Shown here: positions 6,450 through 15,333 of the stretch, in pieces
Layout: each line of letters starts with the position of its first letter
Position numbering within the stretch: position 1 is the first letter of the stretch
Notes under the pieces: model-generated
What the model was told of the DNA's origin: nothing
What the model saw: only the letters and a program-made list of their open reading frames with translations
Databases searched by the model: none
Origin: Marinobacter goseongensis
GTDB lineage: Bacteria; Pseudomonadota; Gammaproteobacteria; Pseudomonadales; Oleiphilaceae
Assembly: GCF_023156235.1 (NCBI RefSeq)
Contig: NZ_JAKZAI010000024.1
Location: 1 to 33,417 of the forward strand
DNA length: 33,417 nucleotides
Direction: 5' to 3'
Translations under genes and position numbers: made by a program

Positions 6450-9400
6450 TGTTCGCCGGCATTATCCGTCATGGCACTCTGGTTACCGTTATCGCCCTGA
6501 TCGTTGCCATTCTTGGAACCGCAGCGGCGCTCCGGATTCCGGTTCAGATGATTCCGGACCTGGAAGTGCGTACCGTCACCGTTGAAACCAGCTGGCCGGG
6601 TGCGACGCCCCAGGACATTGAGAAGGACATACTGATTGAGCAGGAACGGTTCCTGCGCAATGTTCCGAACCTGAGCCGGATGACTTCCACCGCATCCAGC
6701 GGAGCGGCAGAGATCGAGCTGGAGTTCCCGTTCGGGGTGAATATCACCGAGACCCTTATCCAGATCAACAATGCCCTGAGCCAGGTCCCTGATTACCCGA
6801 GAAACGTCGATGAGCCGCGCATAGTGGCGGCATCTTTCTCATCCAATGCGTTCATGTATTTCCGTGTCGCTACCCTGGAGGGCAATCCCCGCGAGCTGGA
6901 CATCGAGCTTATGCGCGATTTCATCGAGGATCGCGTCCGGCCAAGGATGGAGAGTGTGCCGGGGGTTTCCGAGGTTACCGTTGGCGGTGGCGCCGACCGG
7001 CAGATGCAGATCATTGTGGACGAATCCGCCCTGGCCCAGCGCGGCCTGAGCCTGGTGGATCTGCGCAACGCAATCGTGGCCCGTAACCAGGACATTTCCG
7101 GCGGCGAGATCGACTCTGGCAAGCGCCGGTATCTGTTGCGCACGGTCGGGCGCTTTGACGACGTTGAATCCCTGGAACAGCTGGTGGTACGCCGGCAGGG
7201 TGACAGCGTGGTGCGCCTTGGTGAGGTGGCCCGGGTTCAGCAGGGCCATTCCCGGATCCGGGAGCTGTCCTTTATCAACGGACAGCGGGTGATTGGCCTG
7301 CAGGTGCGCCGTGAAAGCGGCTCCAACGTCATTGATATCAAGCGCGCGATGATGGACGAAGTGGCCGCCATCAACCAGGAGGTGCTGGAGCCGGCGGGCA
7401 TGACGCTGGGCCTGACCGCAGACGATGCCCGTTACGTGGAAGCCTCGGTGGCCAATGTCTGGACCAACCTGGGGATTGGCGCCGCCTTCGCAACCCTGGT
7501 GATGTTCCTGTTTCTGAGGTCCGGCCGGGCCACGTTTGCCGGGGTGGTGGGCATACCGCTGTGTGCCATAGCCGCGTTTATCGGACTGCTGATCACCGGC
7601 CGCACCATCAACGTGATCTCTCTGGCCGGTATCGCCTTTGCCATCGGCATGACGGTGGACAACAGCATCGTGGTGCTGGAGAACATCGAGCGACACCGGC
7701 GTTTGGGGCTGGACCGTTTCGAATCGGCCCTCAAGGGCGTGCGTGAAGTCTGGCCGGCGGTGCTGGCGTCCACCACCACAACCATCCTGGTGTTCCTGCC
7801 GATCCTGTTTATCGAGGAAGAGGCGGGCCAGCTGTATTCCGACGTAGCCATTGCCATCTCTGCTGCCATTCTCGCCTCCATGTTGGTGGCAATCACCATC
7901 ATACCCACCCTCTGCGCCCGGCTGGATTTCGGCCGCCGGGGCGTGACCACCGATGAATACGGCAACGAAACCTCGGGTCGCTGGAGCGGGGCCGCCATGG
8001 GGGCGGTGCGATGGCTGGTGAATGGCACGGTGCGCCGGCTTCTGGTGATGGCAGCCACCGTCGGCTTCAGCCTGTGGGTGATTTTTGTGCTGACCCCGCC
8101 CGCCGAATACCTGCCGGAAGGCGAGGAGCCCAAGACCTTTGCCGCCATGTCGGCGCCGCCGGGTTACAACCTGCAGGAGATGGAAGCCATTGCCCGCCAG
8201 GTGGAAGACTACTTCCTGCCCCACGTGAACGCGGACGGCCAGGCCTACGCCGCGGGCGAAACCGGCGTGCCGCCCATGGCCTATCTCAACATGCAGGTAA
8301 CGCCCACCAGGATCCGGATCATCGCCGAGACCCTGAACCCGAGGCACATCGAAGCCCTGATGGATGAGATCACCCGATTCTATGAGCAGTTCCCGGGCAT
8401 GCGCGCCTTCGCGGCCAAGGGCTCCATCATCTCCAGCAACGACGGCGGCACCCGCAGCATCAACCTGGACATCTCCGGGCCGGATCTGGTGTCGGTTTAC
8501 GGCGCTGCGAACGCTGCCTATCAGCGCGCCGAGGAAATCTTCGACAACCCCCGCATCCAGAGCCAGCCCTCCACGCTGTCTCTGGCACAGCCGCTGATCC
8601 AGATCATGCCTGACTGGGATCGCGCCGCGGAACTTGGCCTTGGCGCTGAAGGCATTGGCTTTACCGTTGCCTCCCTGACCGAGGGCAGCTACGTCGACGA
8701 TTTCTTCCTGGACGACGAAAAGATCGATATCTACGTCTACGGCAGCGAGGGTCGCAACCCGTCACTGGACAGTTTGCCGGATGTCATGGTGCACACCCCC
8801 CAGGGTGCTACCCTGCCGCTCTCCAGCCTGGCTACCATCGAGGAAACCGTCGATACCAGCACGGTCCGCCGTGTGGATGGTCGCCGCACCGTGACTCTGA
8901 ATGTGATTCCCCCGGACGACGTACCGCTCGAAGCCGGCGTGGAGAGGGTGCGCACGGAACTGTTGCAGTTCATGCGGGACAGCGGCGCATTGCCCGCGAA
9001 TGTGAACGTGGATATCTCCGGCGCCAGCGACCAGTTGAATGCCACCCGGGAGGCACTGACCGGCAATTTCATCATTGCCATTGCCATCGTCTACCTGCTG
9101 CTGGTGGCCATCTTCGCGCACTGGGGATTCCCGCTGCTGATCATGACCGCAATACCGCTTGGCGTGGCCGGTGGCATTGTGGGCCTGGCCCTGATGAACC
9201 TGGTCGGTGGCCTGCTGCCCATGATCGGCCTCCAGCCTCTGCGACAACCCTTCGACATGATTACCATGCTGGGCTTTCTGATTCTCATGGGAACCGTGGT
9301 GAACAACCCGATCCTGGTGGTGGACCAGGCCCGGCAGAACCTGCGTCAGAAGGGCGTTACCGTGGTGCAAGCCGTCACCGCCGCCGTCCAGACCCGCCTG

Positions 9401-9619
9401 CGCCCGATTGCCATGACCACCCTGACCACCATCTGCGGCCTCTCGCCCCTGGTGTTCCTGCCCGGCGAAGGCACCGAGCTCTATCGGGGCGTGGGCGCCA
9501 TCGTTCTGTTCGGCCTGCTGGGGGCCGCCATCGTAACGGTAACCTTCCTGCCGTCACTGACCATCTTTGTTCTGGGCTGGCGCGAACGTTGGCGATTGCG
9601 CCGTTCTGACGAGGTCTGA
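6449..9619 (+). CDS. RND-family efflux transporter permease (AcrB-like, HAE1)
   Basis: A 1056-residue inner-membrane proton/drug antiporter with the typical duplicated RND topology. TM1 is near residues 8-28, followed by a large periplasmic loop, TM2-6 around 340-500, a second loop around 560-870 and TM8-12 to the end. The TM4 motif reads GMTVDNSIVVLEN: the first Asp of the AcrB pair is kept and the second is Asn, as in several HAE1 relatives. The C-terminal half has GTVVNNPILVVDQ. The substrate cannot be read from sequence. It is the second gene of the adaptor-pump operon, and a large inverted repeat (9645-9719) follows its stop. Confidence 0.9.
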   Translation: MFAGIIRHGTLVTVIALIVAILGTAAALRIPVQMIPDLEVRTVTVETSWPGATPQDIEKDILIEQERFLRNVPNLSRMTSTASSGAAEIELEFPFGVNITETLIQINNALSQVPDYPRNVDEPRIVAASFSSNAFMYFRVATLEGNPRELDIELMRDFIEDRVRPRMESVPGVSEVTVGGGADRQMQIIVDESALAQRGLSLVDLRNAIVARNQDISGGEIDSGKRRYLLRTVGRFDDVESLEQLVVRRQGDSVVRLGEVARVQQGHSRIRELSFINGQRVIGLQVRRESGSNVIDIKRAMMDEVAAINQEVLEPAGMTLGLTADDARYVEASVANVWTNLGIGAAFATLVMFLFLRSGRATFAGVVGIPLCAIAAFIGLLITGRTINVISLAGIAFAIGMTVDNSIVVLENIERHRRLGLDRFESALKGVREVWPAVLASTTTTILVFLPILFIEEEAGQLYSDVAIAISAAILASMLVAITIIPTLCARLDFGRRGVTTDEYGNETSGRWSGAAMGAVRWLVNGTVRRLLVMAATVGFSLWVIFVLTPPAEYLPEGEEPKTFAAMSAPPGYNLQEMEAIARQVEDYFLPHVNADGQAYAAGETGVPPMAYLNMQVTPTRIRIIAETLNPRHIEALMDEITRFYEQFPGMRAFAAKGSIISSNDGGTRSINLDISGPDLVSVYGAANAAYQRAEEIFDNPRIQSQPSTLSLAQPLIQIMPDWDRAAELGLGAEGIGFTVASLTEGSYVDDFFLDDEKIDIYVYGSEGRNPSLDSLPDVMVHTPQGATLPLSSLATIEETVDTSTVRRVDGRRTVTLNVIPPDDVPLEAGVERVRTELLQFMRDSGALPANVNVDISGASDQLNATREALTGNFIIAIAIVYLLLVAIFAHWGFPLLIMTAIPLGVAGGIVGLALMNLVGGLLPMIGLQPLRQPFDMITMLGFLILMGTVVNNPILVVDQARQNLRQKGVTVVQAVTAAVQTRLRPIAMTTLTTICGLSPLVFLPGEGTELYRGVGAIVLFGLLGAAIVTVTFLPSLTIFVLGWRERWRLRRSDEV

Positions 9620-9644
9620 GCTGGGAGTAGCGCCGTCACGCGCC

Positions 9645-9719
9645 ATGGGAGGTCTTTCTTCCGGGGAAAAGCAACTCGCTTCGCTCAGACATCTTTTCCC
9701 CTGCACAAAGACCTCCCAT
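9645..9719. repeat. Palindromic interspersed repeat (REP/MITE-like), copy 1
   Basis: A 13-bp outer arm (ATGGGAGGTCTTT / AAAGACCTCCCAT) and a 9-bp inner arm (GGGGAAAAG / CTTTTCCCC) surround the loop AACTCGCTTCGCTCAGACA. The same loop occurs in inverse orientation in the element at 10242-10322, so the two lie as inverted copies on either side of nirD. The transcript could also act as a terminator for the RND operon or for nirD. Confidence 0.75.
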
Positions 9720-9754
9720 ACCACGCGCCGGCTCTTGCCGGCATTGTTTCGGGG

Positions 9755-10123
9755 TCAGGCCGCGATAGATGTTTGTTGGTTTGCTCGGACTTCAAGTCGG
9801 ATCTGATTGCCGTCCAGCAGGACAGGGTAGGTTTTGACCCGCACGGTATCGTCTTCCAGACAGATACCGGTCCGCAGGCTGAAATGTTGTTTGTACAACG
9901 GCGACGCGACCACCGGCTCCCCCTTCAGATCCCCGGTAATCCCCCGGGCCAGAACATTGGCGCCGCTGAACGGGTCCGTGTGGCTGATGGCAAACAGGGC
10001 GGGCAGCCGGTGCGGAAGATAAAACACCGCCACCGGTCCTTCTTCGGTCCATACCGCGATGCCCGATTCCGGCACCAGGTCGTCAACGGTACAGACGGCT
10101 TCCCAACGAGTACGTGGTTTCAT
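9755..10123 (-). CDS. nirD: Nitrite reductase (NAD(P)H) small subunit NirD
   Basis: A 122-residue small subunit of assimilatory siroheme nitrite reductase, with a Rieske-like fold. I chose ATG 10123 (MKPRTRWEAV) because GGAGG lies about 6 nt upstream; a longer frame to 10153 exists. Visible features are EEGPVAVFYL, SHTDPFSGANVLARGITGDL, then EPVVASPLYKQHFSLRTG and CLEDD. The Cys-His pairs that bind 2Fe-2S in true Rieske proteins are absent, as in other NirD. It follows nirB on the same strand but is separated from it by an 81-bp palindromic repeat, which could alter the nirB:nirD ratio. Confidence 0.9.
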   Translation of the reverse strand: MKPRTRWEAVCTVDDLVPESGIAVWTEEGPVAVFYLPHRLPALFAISHTDPFSGANVLARGITGDLKGEPVVASPLYKQHFSLRTGICLEDDTVRVKTYPVLLDGNQIRLEVRANQQTSIAA

Positions 10124-10241
10124 GCATTCCTCCAATCTTGTTTTTACGATCAACCGAATCGTTTTGCCGTTCTGGTAAATTCGACCTTCAAACTTTCGGC
10201 CTTTTCTGCCCGGGGCGTTAACTCGTGATCTGGTGAGTGTG

Positions 10242-10322
10242 GGGGTAGGTATCTTTCCCCGACAGGAAAAAGGTGTCTGAGCGAAGCGAGTTCTTTTTCC
10301 CGAGGGGAAAGATACCTACCCC
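10242..10322. repeat. Palindromic interspersed repeat (REP/MITE-like), copy 2
   Basis: A perfect 19-bp inverted repeat (GGGGTAGGTATCTTTCCCC and its complement) plus an inner GGAAAAAG / CTTTTTCC arm surround the same 19-nt loop as copy 1, in the opposite orientation. The arms differ in sequence from copy 1 yet are self-complementary in each, so secondary structure is conserved. It sits between nirB and nirD. Confidence 0.78.
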
Positions 10323-10347
10323 TGCGCTCTGCCCCTCGACAACCAGT

Positions 10348-12855
10348 CTAAGCGGACTCCAAAACAGGCCGCCGCTGCCCCCGCTCAACGGTCCACTCCT
10401 GCACCGGATCCGTCTGAGAAGGCGCATTCACAAACTCCCGGAACCGCTTCCGCTTCTCCGGATCCTCAACGGCCGTCTTCCACTCGCATTGGTAAGTCCC
10501 AACAATCCCCTCCATGTGCTCCTCCAGCTCCGCGCCAATTCCAAGGCTGTCTTCAAGCACCACCTGCTTCAGGTACTCCAGACCACCCTCCAGGTTTTCC
10601 ATCCAGACACTGGTGCGTTGCAGCCGGTCGGCGGTGCGCACATAGAACATCACCACCCGGTCAATGGTCCGGATCAGCTCCTCGTCTGACAGGTCGGTGG
10701 CAAACAGATCGGCGTGGCGAGGCCGCATGCCGCCGTTGCCGCAGACATACAGGTTCCAGCCGTTCTCCGTGGCGATCACACCAAAGTCCTTGCTCTGGGC
10801 TTCGGCGCATTCGCGGGTACAGCCGGAGACCGCCATCTTTACCTTGTGGGGCGCCCGCAGGCCCTTGTAGCGGTCCTCAAGGCGAATCGCCATGCCCACG
10901 CTGTCCTGGACGCCGTACCGGCACCAGGTGTTGCCAACGCAGGACTTCACGGTACGCAGTGACTTGCCATAGGCATGGCCGGTCTCGAACCCGGCGGCGA
11001 TGAGTTTCTCCCAGATCTCCGGCAGCTGGCTCAGGGTGGCACCGAATAGATCCACCCGCTGGCCGCCGGTGATCTTGGTGTACAGGTCGTACTCCTTGGC
11101 CACCTCGCCCAGCACGATCAACTTGTCAGGGGTGATCTCGCCGCCGGGAATCCTTGGCACGATGGAATAGGTACCGTTCTTCTGCATGTTGGCCATGAAG
11201 GTGTCGTTGGTGTCCTGCAGCGGCACGTGATCCGTGGCCAGGATGTGCTCGTTCCAGCAGGTAGCCAGGATCGAGGCCACCGCCGGTTTGCAGATATCGC
11301 AGCCGTGGCCTTTGCCGTGCTGGCTGATCAGGGTGTGGAAGGTGCGAATGCCGTTCACCTTCACGATATGGAACAGCTCTTGGCGACTGTAAGGGAAGTG
11401 CTCGCACAGATCCTTGCTGACTTCCACGCCGCGCTTTTCCAGTTCGCTGTCCACCACGTTCTTCAGGAGCGCCGTACAACCGCCGCAGCCGGTGCTGGCT
11501 TTGGTCTCGGCCTTGACGCTGCCAAGGTCGGAGCAGCCTGCATCAATGGCACCGCAGATATCGCCCTTGGTGACGTTGTGGCAGGAGCAGATGGAGGCGG
11601 TTTCCGGAAGAGCGTCGGGTCCCAGGGCCGGCGCCCCTCCCTGGCTTTCCGGCAGGATCAGCGTTTCCGGATTCTCCGGCAGGGTGATGCCATTGAGGGC
11701 GTATTGCAGCAGGGTGTCGTAGTGACTGTTGTCGCCCACCAGGATGGCGCCCAGCAGGGTCTTGCCATCCTCGCTGATTACCATTCGCCGGTAGTGGCCG
11801 GCCTGTTCATCGTTAAAGCGGATGTTGCGGGCGCCGGGGGTCTGGGCATGAGCGTCACCGATGGAACCCACATCTACGCCCAGCAGTTTGAGCTTGGTGC
11901 TCATGTCTGCGCCGGTGAAGGCAAGTTCACGATCGCCATTCAATGCTGCAGAGAGGGTTCGGGCCATGGTGTAGCCGGGTGCGACCAGGCCGAAAATCTT
12001 CTGTTCCCAGAGCGCACATTCGCCGATGGCGTGCACATGGGGGTCAGAGGTGGTGCAATGATTGTTGATCACAATCCCGCCGCGCTCGCCGATTTCCAGG
12101 CCACTGGCCCGGGCCAGGGCATCCTGGGGCCGGATGCCGGCGGAAAAGACGATCAGGTCTGTCTCTAGGAAGGACTCGTCGCTGAAGTCCATTCGCAGCC
12201 GGGCGTCCTCGCCCTCGGTAATTGCTGTAGTGGCCTTCTCTGTATGCACCTGCACACCGAGCTCCTCAATCTTGTGGCGCAGTAAGGCGCCGCCATCGGC
12301 ATCCAGCTGGACCGGCATCAGCCGGGGCGCAAATTCCACGACGTGGGCTTCCAGTCCCAGGCTTTTGAGCGCATTGGCGGCTTCAAGACCCAGCAGGCCG
12401 CCTCCGACCACCACGCCTGCGCGGGCACCTTCTGAACTGGCGCGAATGGCATCCAGGTCATCCAGGGTCCGGTAAACCAGGCAGTGCGGGCGATCATTGC
12501 CCTCGATGGGGGGTACAAACGGATAGGAGCCGGTGGCCAGCACCAGTTCGTCGTACCGGTAGCTGCCACGGGGCGTTTCCAGGGTGCGATTTTCCCGGTT
12601 GATGCCGGTCACCTGCTCGTTCAGGTGCAGCTGGATGCCCTGCTCGGTGTACCACTCCAGCGTGCCCATGGCGAGATCGGCGTGGGTGGAGCCGCCGAAA
12701 TACTCCGACAGGTGAACCCGATCATAGGCCAGCTGCTTTTCCTCGCCGAATACGATGATCTCAAAATCGGCAGCGGCCGGGCTGGCGCAGAATTGTTCCA
12801 GGAAGTGATGGCCAACCATGCCATTGCCGATCACGATCAGGGTTTTCTTGCTCAT
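10348..12855 (-). CDS. nirB: Nitrite reductase (NAD(P)H) large subunit NirB
   Basis: An 835-residue cytoplasmic enzyme reducing nitrite to ammonium with NAD(P)H. Start ATG 12855 (MSKKTLIVIGNGMVG) is chosen because GGAGG lies about 9 nt upstream; the frame continues to 12894. Domains: an FAD/NAD(P) pyridine-nucleotide oxidoreductase (about 1-290, with the GNGMVG Rossmann motif and VVGGGLLGLEAA); a BFD-like 2Fe-2S domain (CSCHNVTKGDI ... STGCGGC); then nitrite/sulfite-reductase ferredoxin-like and 4Fe-4S/siroheme domains (CVGNTWCRYG and SGCTRECAEAQ). All the cysteines expected for the clusters are present. An intrinsic terminator and a sigma54-type promoter lie upstream, and nirD follows. Confidence 0.95.
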   Translation of the reverse strand: MSKKTLIVIGNGMVGHHFLEQFCASPAAADFEIIVFGEEKQLAYDRVHLSEYFGGSTHADLAMGTLEWYTEQGIQLHLNEQVTGINRENRTLETPRGSYRYDELVLATGSYPFVPPIEGNDRPHCLVYRTLDDLDAIRASSEGARAGVVVGGGLLGLEAANALKSLGLEAHVVEFAPRLMPVQLDADGGALLRHKIEELGVQVHTEKATTAITEGEDARLRMDFSDESFLETDLIVFSAGIRPQDALARASGLEIGERGGIVINNHCTTSDPHVHAIGECALWEQKIFGLVAPGYTMARTLSAALNGDRELAFTGADMSTKLKLLGVDVGSIGDAHAQTPGARNIRFNDEQAGHYRRMVISEDGKTLLGAILVGDNSHYDTLLQYALNGITLPENPETLILPESQGGAPALGPDALPETASICSCHNVTKGDICGAIDAGCSDLGSVKAETKASTGCGGCTALLKNVVDSELEKRGVEVSKDLCEHFPYSRQELFHIVKVNGIRTFHTLISQHGKGHGCDICKPAVASILATCWNEHILATDHVPLQDTNDTFMANMQKNGTYSIVPRIPGGEITPDKLIVLGEVAKEYDLYTKITGGQRVDLFGATLSQLPEIWEKLIAAGFETGHAYGKSLRTVKSCVGNTWCRYGVQDSVGMAIRLEDRYKGLRAPHKVKMAVSGCTRECAEAQSKDFGVIATENGWNLYVCGNGGMRPRHADLFATDLSDEELIRTIDRVVMFYVRTADRLQRTSVWMENLEGGLEYLKQVVLEDSLGIGAELEEHMEGIVGTYQCEWKTAVEDPEKRKRFREFVNAPSQTDPVQEWTVERGQRRPVLESA

Positions 12856-12878
12856 TCCGGTTCTGCCTCCCACACAAC

Positions 12879-12927
12879 AAAAAAGCCGGAGCATCTATTC
12901 CCGAGGGTGGGAAATCGATGGTCCGGC
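12879..12927 (-). terminator. Intrinsic terminator in the nirB leader (attenuator)
   Basis: On the minus strand a long hairpin runs GCCGGA-ATC-ATTTCCC / GGGAAT-GAT-TCCGGC and is followed by TTTTTT, only 24 bp before the nirB start codon. A terminator between promoter and gene implies regulated readthrough. The divergent NIT-ANTAR gene is the obvious antiterminator. Upstream leader hairpins include GGAC-GAAC-GTCC and CCGGCC-ACGGATCA-GGCCGG, the latter with A at loop position 1 and G at 4. Confidence 0.8.
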
Positions 12928-13000
12928 GCCAATGCCAACAACAATGATCTGATGGTCCGGCCTGATCCGTGGCCGGGACGTTCGTCCTTGACAAATACTT

Positions 13001-13017
13001 AGCGATCTTCGTGCCAG
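13001..13017 (-). promoter_or_regulatory. Sigma54 (-24/-12) promoter of nirBD
   Basis: The minus strand reads CTGGCACGAAGATCGCT, against consensus TGGCACG-N4-TTGCW: a perfect -24 and one mismatch at -12. Transcription would start near 12989, giving a leader of about 130 nt with the terminator. An NtrC-type site lies about 100 bp upstream. Confidence 0.65.
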
Positions 13018-13110
13018 GTTTTTAAAGCCATTAAAAACAAAGTCTTGAGAATTTTCGGGGGATTCGAGGGCGATTTCTGATCCGAAAACTGCCCTGTCGC
13101 AGGGCAGACT

Positions 13111-13125
13111 GCACGGCTTTGGCGC
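13111..13125. promoter_or_regulatory. NtrC-type binding site for nirBD
   Basis: GCAC-GGCTTTG-GCGC matches the dyad GCAC-N7-GTGC with one mismatch, about 100 bp upstream of the -24 element at 13001-13017. A perfect 8-bp inverted repeat CTGCCCTG-TCG-CAGGGCAG (13089-13107) lies between the two and may be another regulator site. Confidence 0.5.
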
Positions 13126-13135
13126 CTGTTTCGTG

Positions 13136-13151
13136 TGGCCCGGTAATTGCT
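13136..13151 (+). promoter_or_regulatory. Sigma54-type promoter of the NIT-ANTAR gene
   Basis: TGGCCCG-GTAA-TTGCT fits the -24/-12 consensus with a single mismatch and correct GG/GC spacing, 65 bp before the start codon. It would be divergent from the nirBD sigma54 promoter. The NtrC-like dyad is only about 10 bp upstream, closer than usual for an enhancer. Confidence 0.5.
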
Positions 13152-13215
13152 CCACTGTCTCTGCGAAATGCAGAGAATCCCCATGGGGGTAAGGGTGAAA
13201 GCGCCCGGGAGTGTA

Positions 13216-14514
13216 ATGATGAATACCAAGCGCAATACCGTTCCGGAAATTCCCGGTGCAGGCGACTATCTGATTGCGTCCAAGACGTGCGAGCTGATGA
13301 GCCTCCAGTACTTTTTGCAGATGGGCAGGCTGGTTCAATGCATCAGTAGTCTGGTCCATGGGCTGCAGCGGGAGCGTGGTGCTTCCAATGTGTTTCTCGG
13401 TTCCTCCGGCAAGAAGTTTCAGGAGGAGCGAAAGTCGCTGGCAGTTGAATCGGACCGACTCAAACGCGAGTTTGAGCTGGCGCTGGCGGAGATCCACGAG
13501 GAACTGACAGGCCACCCTGTCAGTAGCCGTCTGCTGAACCAGATTGCCAGCGCCCTGCATGGCCTTGAGGGGTTGGGCGAATTAAGGCGTTGCGTTGTTG
13601 CCCGGAAAGTCACTGCCGAATCGGCCACTGAGGACTATAGCAGTCTCATTCATAATTTGATCGCGGTTGTATTCGAGGCCGCCGACACCGCTGTCGATCC
13701 CACCATTGCCGGGTTGTTGGTGGCGATGGTCCACCTGATGAACGGCAAAGAGCTGTGTGGGCAGGAACGGGCCGTGGGTTCTGCCGGTTTCTCGAGCGGG
13801 GCATTCGATCGTGCACTTTCCGAGCGCATGGCGCACCTCATTGAGGCGCAGGAACGCTGTTTTGAAGTATTTGCCGGTTTTGCCGATGCGGATTCCCTGT
13901 CTCTCTGGCAAAAGGTGAGTAGCCACGAGCGTGAAGGTGAGATCGAGCGAATGAGACGTCTGGCGTCTTCTGTGGGCCGGTTCAAGGACGTCGATCCCGA
14001 GCTCGCCGATCAGTGGTTCAAACTGATGACAGAGCGTATCGATGCTCTGAAACAGATTGAGGATTCTGTCGAAGGCTGCTTTCACACCCGATGTATTGAG
14101 CGCTTTGCCGCTGCCAAAAAGTCATTGGCGCATCAGGAGACACTGATCGCATCGCTTGATACCGGTGGGGCTGCCAGTCAACCCTTGCTGGTTCTGTGCA
14201 ATTCCGGAAGCGAAGGCTCAACGGGTGAGGCGTTTTCAAGTGAAGGGATGGGTCAGCAGTTCGGCCGCTCAATCTTTGAGCTCGTGCAGGAGCAGACCCG
14301 CAGTCTTCAGAAGATGACGGACGAGCTCCAGAGTGCGAAGGAAGCGCTGGAAGACCGGAAAACTCAGGAAAAGGCCGTACTCTTGCTGATGAAGCATCGA
14401 AAAATCAGTAACGACGAGGCCCACCGCCTGCTCAGGAAACTGGCCATGGATCAGGGGCGGAAACTGCCCGAAGTTGCCCGGTCGCTCATTTCGATGGCGG
14501 ACGTCCTGAAGTAA
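13216..14514 (+). CDS. nasR: Nitrate/nitrite-sensing NIT-ANTAR transcription antiterminator (NasR-like)
   Basis: A 432-residue cytoplasmic sensor with the architecture of NasR. The NIT domain spans about 25-290 with the signature QRERGASNVFLGSS (first helix, ligand-binding Arg region). A linker coiled coil follows (LQKMTDELQSAKEALEDRK), and the C-terminal ANTAR RNA-binding domain runs from about 375 (QEKAVLLLMKHRKISNDEAH to ARSLISMADVL). I chose ATG 13216, with GGGAG 5 nt upstream; an ATG follows directly at 13219. Known NasR binds a two-hairpin leader RNA when nitrate or nitrite is bound and prevents termination. The terminators before nirB and before the FNT gene are its likely targets. Confidence 0.85.
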   Translation: MMNTKRNTVPEIPGAGDYLIASKTCELMSLQYFLQMGRLVQCISSLVHGLQRERGASNVFLGSSGKKFQEERKSLAVESDRLKREFELALAEIHEELTGHPVSSRLLNQIASALHGLEGLGELRRCVVARKVTAESATEDYSSLIHNLIAVVFEAADTAVDPTIAGLLVAMVHLMNGKELCGQERAVGSAGFSSGAFDRALSERMAHLIEAQERCFEVFAGFADADSLSLWQKVSSHEREGEIERMRRLASSVGRFKDVDPELADQWFKLMTERIDALKQIEDSVEGCFHTRCIERFAAAKKSLAHQETLIASLDTGGAASQPLLVLCNSGSEGSTGEAFSSEGMGQQFGRSIFELVQEQTRSLQKMTDELQSAKEALEDRKTQEKAVLLLMKHRKISNDEAHRLLRKLAMDQGRKLPEVARSLISMADVLK

Positions 14515-14526
14515 ACGCCAGCGTCG

Positions 14527-15234
14527 TTAACGTGGGGTTAACCGGCTCAGCATCTGCACCGGTACCCGGTAGCGCACGCCTTTCGAGGGACCGATACCGT
14601 CAACGGTGCAGGTTTTGCGATTGACCCGGATGATTTCCCCCTGCAGCTCCCGTCGACCGGCACCGAAGCGAACCGCGTCGCCCACCTGCCAATTGGCCAG
14701 CTGCTGCCTTGTGTCTACCGGCTCGAAGGGCGCATCGGACAGCGCCAGGCCCTGATCCCTGGCCCTCTCTGCCAGGGCCGTGCGGGTAGTTTGCGCGGCA
14801 CCGCTCGCGTGCAACTCATCCAGAATGGTGTAGAAATGGCGGTTGTGCACGGAGCCCCGATATCGCTGTCCGGCACTCTGCTGCAGGAGATGGGCAAACT
14901 CGTGGCAGCAGGTATGGGCCAGCAGGTTCAGCGTACTCAGCTCCCCGCCAAAATACCCACGTTTACGGATCTCCCGGCCCGAGAGCCAGCCGCTGGCCGT
15001 CTCCGGCTGGTGCTTGGCGGCGATCATGCGGGCACCGTAGGTGATCAGGTGCTGCCGGTCTCGGGAATCGTAACGGTGGTAGGTGGCCTGGCCTGATCCA
15101 ACCCGGCAATGCAGGACGCTGCCGGGATTGCGTTCCCGGACCCACTGCTCTGCCGGTTGCCAGAGCCAGTCCCGGGTGACGGCGCACATCAGTTTGCCGA
15201 TTTGCTTAATATCGTTGTTGTCCATGGATCGCAT
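14527..15234 (-). CDS. SprT-like zinc metallopeptidase
   Basis: A 235-residue SprT/Spartan-like protein. The zinc-binding HExxH motif is visible as HTCCHEFAHLLQQ (about residues 107-119), preceded by the ARMIAAKHQP and WLSGREIRKRGY blocks. Bacterial SprT proteins are poorly characterised; the eukaryotic relatives cleave DNA-protein crosslinks. The C-terminal 60 residues (QVGDAVRFGAGRRELQGEII...) look like a small beta-barrel. The start could be 15234 or the second Met at 15225; neither has a strong ribosome site. It lies convergent to the NIT-ANTAR gene with a 12-bp gap. Confidence 0.8.
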   Translation of the reverse strand: MRSMDNNDIKQIGKLMCAVTRDWLWQPAEQWVRERNPGSVLHCRVGSGQATYHRYDSRDRQHLITYGARMIAAKHQPETASGWLSGREIRKRGYFGGELSTLNLLAHTCCHEFAHLLQQSAGQRYRGSVHNRHFYTILDELHASGAAQTTRTALAERARDQGLALSDAPFEPVDTRQQLANWQVGDAVRFGAGRRELQGEIIRVNRKTCTVDGIGPSKGVRYRVPVQMLSRLTPR

Positions 15235-15281
15235 AGTAAGGGGTGTACTGCTGCGATCATACCCGTTGCCGGGGTTGGGGT

Positions 15282-15313
15282 AAAAACAACAACGGCCGGT
15301 AAGACCGGCCGTT
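15282..15313 (-). terminator. Intrinsic terminator downstream of hcp
   Basis: On the minus strand AACGGCCGGT / ACCGGCCGTT forms a 10-bp perfect stem with a 3-nt loop, followed by TTGTTGTTTTTA, 21 bp after the hcp stop. Confidence 0.85.
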
Positions 15314-15333
15314 GACTGGAAAGCGCGAGGGGA

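Noticed and set aside
6839..8347. 502-residue minus-strand open frame inside the RND pump gene
   Set aside because: His/Gly/Gln-rich composition typical of an antisense shadow of GC-rich coding DNA.
11227..12168. 313-residue plus-strand open frame opposite nirB
   Set aside because: Shadow of nirB; no ribosome site and no recognisable domain.
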